A DNA stretch of 64,000 nt, taken from contig NZ_CP125854.1 in NCBI RefSeq assembly GCF_030169785.1, positions 930,001 to 994,000 on the forward strand, read 5' to 3'. The DNA comes from Bdellovibrio sp. 22V. GTDB taxonomy: Bacteria > Bdellovibrionota > Bdellovibrionia > Bdellovibrionales > Bdellovibrionaceae. Under the pieces are notes generated by a model. The model saw only the letters and a program-made list of their open reading frames with translations, searched no databases and had not been told where the DNA came from. Position 1 is the stretch's first letter. Every line of letters begins with the position of its first letter. The position numbers and the translations under genes are program-made. Shown piece by piece: positions 59,833-64,000 of this stretch.

Positions 59833-61240
59833 GAGTCACAGCACCTGTTTTCGTCGCTACAGAAGAAACGGGGAAAGCGATCGCAGAATTCGCTGCTGCC
59901 GTTAAACGCCCTTGCGCGTCCACGGTGAATGTTCCAACTTGCGTTGTTGAGCCATAAGAACCCGCAGTCACAGAAGTATTCGCAAGAGAAATAGTTCCAG
60001 TAGAAGTAATTGGTCCGCCACTAAGGCCCGTGCCCGTCGCGATATTCGTAACAGTACCACCCGCATTCGAATCACTAGCAGGAGCCCATTTCGTTCCATC
60101 GTATTTCAAAACCTGGCCGGAAGTTAAACCCGTCGTATCAACATCCACGCCTTTAATCTTATTCACAGACACTGCACCGATAGTTCCGCTCACATCACCC
60201 GCAACGGAAACATTGATCGCCTGACATTGGAAAGATCCCGAAACAGAATTCCAGTAAGGCGTTTGATGGGCCGCACAGTTCCCACTTCCCACAGCGGTAT
60301 TAAAGGCCGCCACAGTATGATAGTTATTGAGAGTCGTATTTAAATTACTAACGTCACTCATCGCAATGGCGGACCCTGTCCATTGTGCTCCATCGAACTT
60401 CATGAAGTGACCCGAAGTCGGAGCACCCGATGAAACGTTCACGCCTTGAATTTTTGCAACTGTGGGGTTTGGATAAGATCCACTAAGATCTCCGCTTGCA
60501 GAACCTGTTGGAGGGCGAGCGTCCGTGAAACGCGCATCATTCCCGGCAGCCACAGTTCCTGCCGTCGTGCCGACAGAAACTCCAAGAGTAGGGATGGAAG
60601 CCGTACCGCCTTTTGTGAGGGGAGCCGCGACATTGATGTCTGCCACCATGCCTGCTCCACCGGCATCGTTTTGACAGGCGAAGTTTGTTCCGTCGAAAGT
60701 CAGATACTGTCCTGGTGAACAACTCGTCACCGCATTCTTTAATACGAAGTCAGAAGGAAGTTTGTCGCCGATTTTTTCCGCTGACTGTGCATAAGCAGAA
60801 AACGGAACGGTACGGATTTCATTCGGGGGATCAATGACTTTCCATCCGCTTCCATCGTGAAATTGCACTTTCAAAAGACGAGAATCTCCAGACACCGGCG
60901 TATACGTCGATCCGCCATAACAATTTTGTGTCACCGAGTTGTTAAAAGCATCGAGAAGAGTAAAGAGAGGATCGACCGGAAAAAGTTTCGTTCCGCTTCC
61001 GATAGGAACATCGAACACGCCCTTCGAACTTTGCATGTTGATTCCATCTTTTTGCTCTCGGTAAATAACGCAAGTTCCATTGGGATTCGTGATTTCAAAA
61101 AGAAAACTGACGTTGTTATATTCCAACGTTGTTCCATCAGATTTGATGATACGGCCTTGATACGTGAAGTATTTAGGCGCAGCCATAGAAAGACTGTCCC
61201 AAAATAAGACAAGAAGAAGCAGTAACGTTCCAGTTCTCAT
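59690..61240 (-). pseudogene. 5' part of frameshifted fibre/adhesin gene
   Basis: Open frame of 516 residues beginning with a signal peptide (MRTGTLLLLLVLFWDSLS) and the shared N-terminal module (F-T-Y-Q-G-R-I-I-K-S-D-G-T-T-L, V-F-D-V-P-I-G-S-G-T-K-L). It ends in shaft-like sequence and about 30 non-homologous residues after the shift. Joined to the 3' part it would encode about 1235 residues. As read, the product would lack the chaperone domain and should fail to fold as a trimer. Confidence 0.8.
59810..59812 (-). other. Probable frameshift site
   Basis: On the minus strand reads GAT ATT AAT AAA CTC. Removing one A from this AAA gives ..D-I-N-N-S-A-Q-P-S-G-L-Q-W, continuing directly into the 3' part. 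Whether it is a true mutation, an assembly or sequencing error, or a phase switch cannot be decided from this read. Confidence 0.65.
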
Positions 61241-61247
61241 AGGGAAC

Positions 61248-61255
61248 TTTTCGGA
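61248..61255 (-). promoter_or_regulatory. Weak sigma-28-like -10 box of the 61240 gene
   Basis: Minus strand TCCGAAAA, 6 of 8 to GCCGATAA, 7 bases before the ATG and without a ribosome site; the position matches the arrangement at 7718 and 57048. Confidence 0.35.
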
Positions 61256-61435
61256 GCAACGCCCACTCTACTAGAGACCCTCTTGACCGAAACTTGCTCG
61301 CATCCAAATAAAGTGTCTCAAATTGGCTTTCCTGTTTAATTCTTAATCAAACCCTCGCCCTTAGTCCTCACCCAAACGCTCTTAACCCCTGGCGTACCCA
61401 TTGCATTTATTTCAAACGATGTAAAAGGGATGTAT

Positions 61436-61600
61436 ATGAGAGGCGTATTCTTAGCGCTGGCGCTCGTCTTAACGGGCTATTTTGTAGATTTTTTTAAAAA
61501 TAGAATTCGACGTAAATACTTTGATGCTACTGAAGGCGAAAAAACTGAAGTGGCACCATCTGTAAAGCAAATCTTTGGTGACGAGGGTTTATATGAGTAG
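61436..61600 (+). CDS. 54-residue membrane protein
   Basis: Short gene with ribosome site AAAGGGA 5 bases before the ATG. The protein begins with one hydrophobic helix (V-F-L-A-L-A-L-V-L-T-G-Y-F-V), then a basic juxtamembrane patch (K-N-R-I-R-R-K) and an acidic tail. It overlaps the next gene's ATG by 8 bases. No known family. The coupling suggests a shared function with the 61593 gene. Confidence 0.6.
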   Translation: MRGVFLALALVLTGYFVDFFKNRIRRKYFDATEGEKTEVAPSVKQIFGDEGLYE

Positions 61601-62687
61601 ATTGAAGATTTTAATCTCACTAACCGTAATGTTAAGCAGTGTCTCTCACGCGTGGATTGTGAAAGGAAATGGATCTATTCAAAAAGGCACTAGGTATATT
61701 AGTGTCGAAGAATGTTCTGATAGCTTATATCAAAAATTGAGTACTTTTCAGTCAGCAACGGATGCGGCTTGCATGCATGGGCGAACCGATGTTGAATTTC
61801 AGAACTGCGTAATTAGTCAGGCTTCACGTTTCAAAGACAATCTGAGTTTGGCCGGATATTTTTGTTCAAAAGGTGAAGTTAGAAGCGTAGTGCAACAATG
61901 TACATTAGATCTGTGGAGATTTTTTAAAACGAGAGATAACGGTAATTATCCTGATTTTGATTATCGAACTTATGCCCTGGATCTTTGTAAAGGCAGTGTA
62001 AATATCCAATACGCAAGCTGTGTAAAGGAGCTTTACTCTAAGGGTGGCCAGGTTATTTCGGATAATTATTTATATACGGATGCAAACCGCCTTTGCCGAA
62101 GCTCGACAAATCGTCAAATGAATGACTGTATCATCGATTTATACGATAAGGGACAGTCAGGCGAAGACGCCGCAAGAATATGTATTGAAAAACATGATCC
62201 TGTCATTAAAGCTCGCAAAGAAGCCGAACGTCGCGCAGCTGAGCAACGTCGTATCGAGGCGGAGCGCCGTGCTGCTGAACAAAGAGCGGCGGAGCAGCGT
62301 CGTCAGGCAGAATTGAGACGTCAAGAAGAGGCGAAGCGCATTGCGGAAGAACAGCGTCGTAAGGACGAAGCTCGCCGAGCAGAGGAACAACGCAAATTAG
62401 ACGAACAACGCAGACAAAATGAGCAAGGACGTGCGCAGGAAGATCAGCGCCGTAAAGACGAAGAGCGCCGTCGCCAAGAAGAGATTCGTAGACAAGATGA
62501 AGCTCGTAGACAAGACGAGATCCGCAAGCAAGATGAAGTGCGCAGACAGCAACAAGAAGAAGCGCGTAGAAAAGAAGAAGAGCGCAAGCGCCAGGAAGAG
62601 CAGCAAAAACAACAGCAGCCTTCAACGCCTTCCACTCCGTCGGATTCAGAGGGCGGTGTGATCGTGGATCTTCCAAACTTCGAGTAA
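61593..62687 (+). CDS. Secreted protein with long charged single-helix repeat
   Basis: A 364-residue protein. Start at MSRLKILISL after GAGGG; the signal peptide ends about S-H-A. Residues 25-205 form a Cys-rich domain (ten or more Cys, in short repeats of about 40 residues such as D-L-C-K-G, S-C-V-K-E-L-Y). Residues 210-345 are a long Arg/Glu/Gln/Ala repeat (E-R-R-A-A-E-Q-R-R and similar), a single alpha helix or coiled coil. Ends in a Pro/Ser/Thr linker. No family recognised; a surface spacer is plausible. Confidence 0.7.
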   Translation: MSRLKILISLTVMLSSVSHAWIVKGNGSIQKGTRYISVEECSDSLYQKLSTFQSATDAACMHGRTDVEFQNCVISQASRFKDNLSLAGYFCSKGEVRSVVQQCTLDLWRFFKTRDNGNYPDFDYRTYALDLCKGSVNIQYASCVKELYSKGGQVISDNYLYTDANRLCRSSTNRQMNDCIIDLYDKGQSGEDAARICIEKHDPVIKARKEAERRAAEQRRIEAERRAAEQRAAEQRRQAELRRQEEAKRIAEEQRRKDEARRAEEQRKLDEQRRQNEQGRAQEDQRRKDEERRRQEEIRRQDEARRQDEIRKQDEVRRQQQEEARRKEEERKRQEEQQKQQQPSTPSTPSDSEGGVIVDLPNFE

Positions 62688-62712
62688 GGAAGTCATTGAG
62701 TCAAAAAAACAA

Positions 62713-62747
62713 AACCCACAACCGAAATTCAGTTGTGGGTTTTTTAT
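62713..62747. terminator. Rho-independent terminator
   Basis: Perfect 10-bp stem AACCCACAAC (62713-62722) / GTTGTGGGTT (62732-62741) and a T-run after it, 26 bases after the 62687 stop. An A-rich flank on the other side makes it usable by the convergent TetR gene. Confidence 0.88.
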
Positions 62748-62796
62748 TTCCGGTGCCGCTGTAATTCTCAAGCGGGTTTGTTTCCAGTTGCAGAGA

Positions 62797-63450
62797 TTAT
62801 TTTTTATCAAACAATCGCGCGTACAGACGCATAAAGCGTACGGTCTTCGCGATCATGTTATCATTCGTCTCTTCGTGCAGAATGCGATCAAAGAAAAACA
62901 CACCATCCATATAGGTATCGATCTGCTGACAGATCTCCTCGATAGTTATCGTTCCAAGGTTTAATTTCCCCGCATTCGCAAGACGAGTGACTCGCTCCAC
63001 TAAGTGCGGATCGATTTGCAAAGGAATCGTTTCGCGCACGCGACGTTTAAACTTTTTATCGACAAGCGCTTGTGAAAAAACGATGCGCGCGAAATCTTCG
63101 TGCATGCAGCCCTGATTCACTCTGTTCTTTACATAGTGCTCAAGCTCATCGGCTAAAGTTTCTTGAGGCTCGTAGGGGAGGGCTTCCTGAACAACTTCCT
63201 CGATAAATCTTTCGATAATGGCGACAAGCAGGCCTTCTTTTCCGTCGAAGTAGCGGCCGATGAGGGACTCATTGACGTCAGCTTTTTTTGCGATCTCTTT
63301 TGTCGTCGCACCATTAAAGCCGTGCTTCGAGAAGACCTCAAGGCCCGCTTGAATAAGGCGCTCCTCAGACGCAGAACGATCCCTTTTTTTGCCCTTAACG
63401 TGAGCTGGACTTACGTCCTTTTGGGTTTTGCTGTGAGATGTTTCCGTCAT
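62797..63450 (-). CDS. TetR-family transcriptional regulator
   Basis: A 217-residue repressor. The N-terminal helix-turn-helix (residues about 28-75) has the family pattern: R-L-I-Q-A-G-L-E-V-F-S-K-H-G-F-N-G-A-T-T-K-E-I-A and D-V-N-E-S-L-I-G-R-Y-F. The 20-residue head is Lys/Ser rich. The C-terminal ligand domain is unclassified. Divergent from a TolC-family gene, the normal layout for regulators of RND efflux pumps. The long dyad between them is the likely operator. Confidence 0.88.
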   Translation of the reverse strand: MTETSHSKTQKDVSPAHVKGKKRDRSASEERLIQAGLEVFSKHGFNGATTKEIAKKADVNESLIGRYFDGKEGLLVAIIERFIEEVVQEALPYEPQETLADELEHYVKNRVNQGCMHEDFARIVFSQALVDKKFKRRVRETIPLQIDPHLVERVTRLANAGKLNLGTITIEEICQQIDTYMDGVFFFDRILHEETNDNMIAKTVRFMRLYARLFDKK

Positions 63451-63533
63451 GAAAACCTCCTGAGAATACTATAAATACCTGAAAATGCTTATCTTTATAT
63501 AATGTATCATAAGGCCGATGGTACAGCAAGAAA

Positions 63534-63588
63534 GTAATTGATTGCATACTTAAGTGGTTTCGGTTAGGTTAAGTATGTAAGCGATTAC
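63534..63588. promoter_or_regulatory. Long dyad, probable TetR operator
   Basis: Two 20-base half sites, 63534-63553 and 63569-63588, are inverted repeats with 17 of 20 matches, 15 bases apart. The inner nine bases (CATACTTAA / TTAAGTATG) are perfect. Located 84 bases from the TetR start and 15 bases from the + gene's ATG. Confidence 0.6.
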
Positions 63589-63603
63589 ATAATGGAGAAT
63601 CCG

Positions 63604-64000
63604 ATGAAACGAGCTGATGTCCTAAATGTGTGTAGTTTGTCGCTCATCCTCGCGGCGACCCTGATAGGGAATTCCGCCTCTGCGATAAGCCTTAATGAAT
63701 ATTTAAATCAAGTGAAGCAAGAAAGTTTGGGCTATAAAGCGAGCGCTGAGCAGTCTGAAGCGTCTCAATTAAAGTCTCGCGAAGCGGATCTTTTCTTTAC
63801 TCCGCGTCTTTTCGCTGATGCGCGAATTGGACACGACGGGAAAGAGCAATTTGCTTCTGCAATTACATACGATCGCTTGAAAACACAAAACTATTCATTA
63901 GGTGTTTCTCAAGACTTCAGCTTTGGTCTGCAGACCAAATTATCTTATGCCATGGATCGTATTGAAGTCGAAGGCGCGACTCTTCCCGCGGGAATGTCCA
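63604..64000 (+). CDS. TolC-family outer-membrane efflux protein (5' part)
   Basis: Open frame running off the window end, about 132 residues visible. Signal peptide (L-A-A-T-L-I-G-N-S-A-S-A), then I-S-L-N-E-Y-L-N-Q-V-K and R-E-A-D-L-F-F-T-P-R-L-F-A-D-A-R, the usual first helix-strand of TolC/OEP proteins, then G-V-S-Q-D-F-S-F-G-L-Q-T. GGAG ribosome site 5 bases before the ATG. Probably the first gene of an RND efflux operon under the adjacent TetR protein. Confidence 0.85.
   Translation, partial: MKRADVLNVCSLSLILAATLIGNSASAISLNEYLNQVKQESLGYKASAEQSEASQLKSREADLFFTPRLFADARIGHDGKEQFASAITYDRLKTQNYSLGVSQDFSFGLQTKLSYAMDRIEVEGATLPAGMS

Noticed and set aside
62206-62676. 156-residue frame antisense to the charged-helix repeat.
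   Set aside because: Shadow of repeated codons, no ribosome site.

Overview
The window reads as chromosome of a predatory bacterium of the Bdellovibrio group (Bdellovibrionota). The basis is the combination of a flagellar export/regulation block ending in fliA, a Flp/Tad pilus cluster, tail-fibre-like trimeric adhesin genes of the type described in Bdellovibrio (mosaic adhesive trimers), a secreted polysaccharide deacetylase, many signal-peptide or lipoprotein genes without recognisable families, dense packing and mid-range GC. No rRNA, tRNA, CRISPR array, transposase or phage integrase was seen. Species assignment is inference.

Layout. Bases 1-6886 (+): flagellar export apparatus and regulators fliR (partial), flhB, flhA, flhF, flhG, fliA. 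6948-9586 (-): a periplasmic binding protein, a thioredoxin-like protein, an RpoH-like sigma factor and a small PHA-system-like protein. 9630-9763: an intergenic palindromic repeat ahead of aspS (9892-11706). 11703-14526: small orphan genes and a rhomboid protease. 14523-24610 (-): a Flp/Tad pilus locus (ATPase, secretin, three small prepilins, a TadG-like and a CpaB-like protein, a response-regulator histidine kinase), interrupted by two + strand genes, one a Met/Gly repeat protein. 25175-30836: folD, a Rieske oxygenase, a phytase-like secreted protein, an RlmI-like methyltransferase and a YegD-like Hsp70. 30997-38893: envelope and polysaccharide genes (3D-domain lipoprotein, SLBB protein, O-antigen ligase/polymerase, sugar transporter, Wzz-like protein, NodB deacetylase).

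41404-48340 is the most novel part. A tight four-gene operon encodes a DUF4956 membrane protein, a HlyD-type adaptor fused to a beta-propeller-like domain, a TolC-like outer-membrane protein and a VTC-type (polyphosphate polymerase fold) protein. It meets, stop codon to stop codon, a secreted protein carrying FAM20C-like kinase motifs. Divergent from that gene is a lipoprotein with a protein-tyrosine-phosphatase-like loop lacking its arginine. I infer a trans-envelope system for making, exporting or sensing a phosphate polymer, possibly with secreted phosphorylation.

50407-53996 (-) is an operon of hldE2-like, RDD, rsmE, prmA and a secreted protein behind a sigma-28-like promoter. 54112-61240 (-) holds two large fibre/adhesin genes and a small lipoprotein; the second fibre gene carries a single-base frameshift. 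The fibre genes and the 7718 gene have sigma-28-like -10 boxes 7-9 bases before their ATG, predicting near-leaderless messages tied to the FliA encoded in the same window. 61436-64000: a small membrane protein, a long charged-helix secreted protein, and a TetR regulator divergent from a TolC-family efflux gene cut by the window end, with a long dyad between them.
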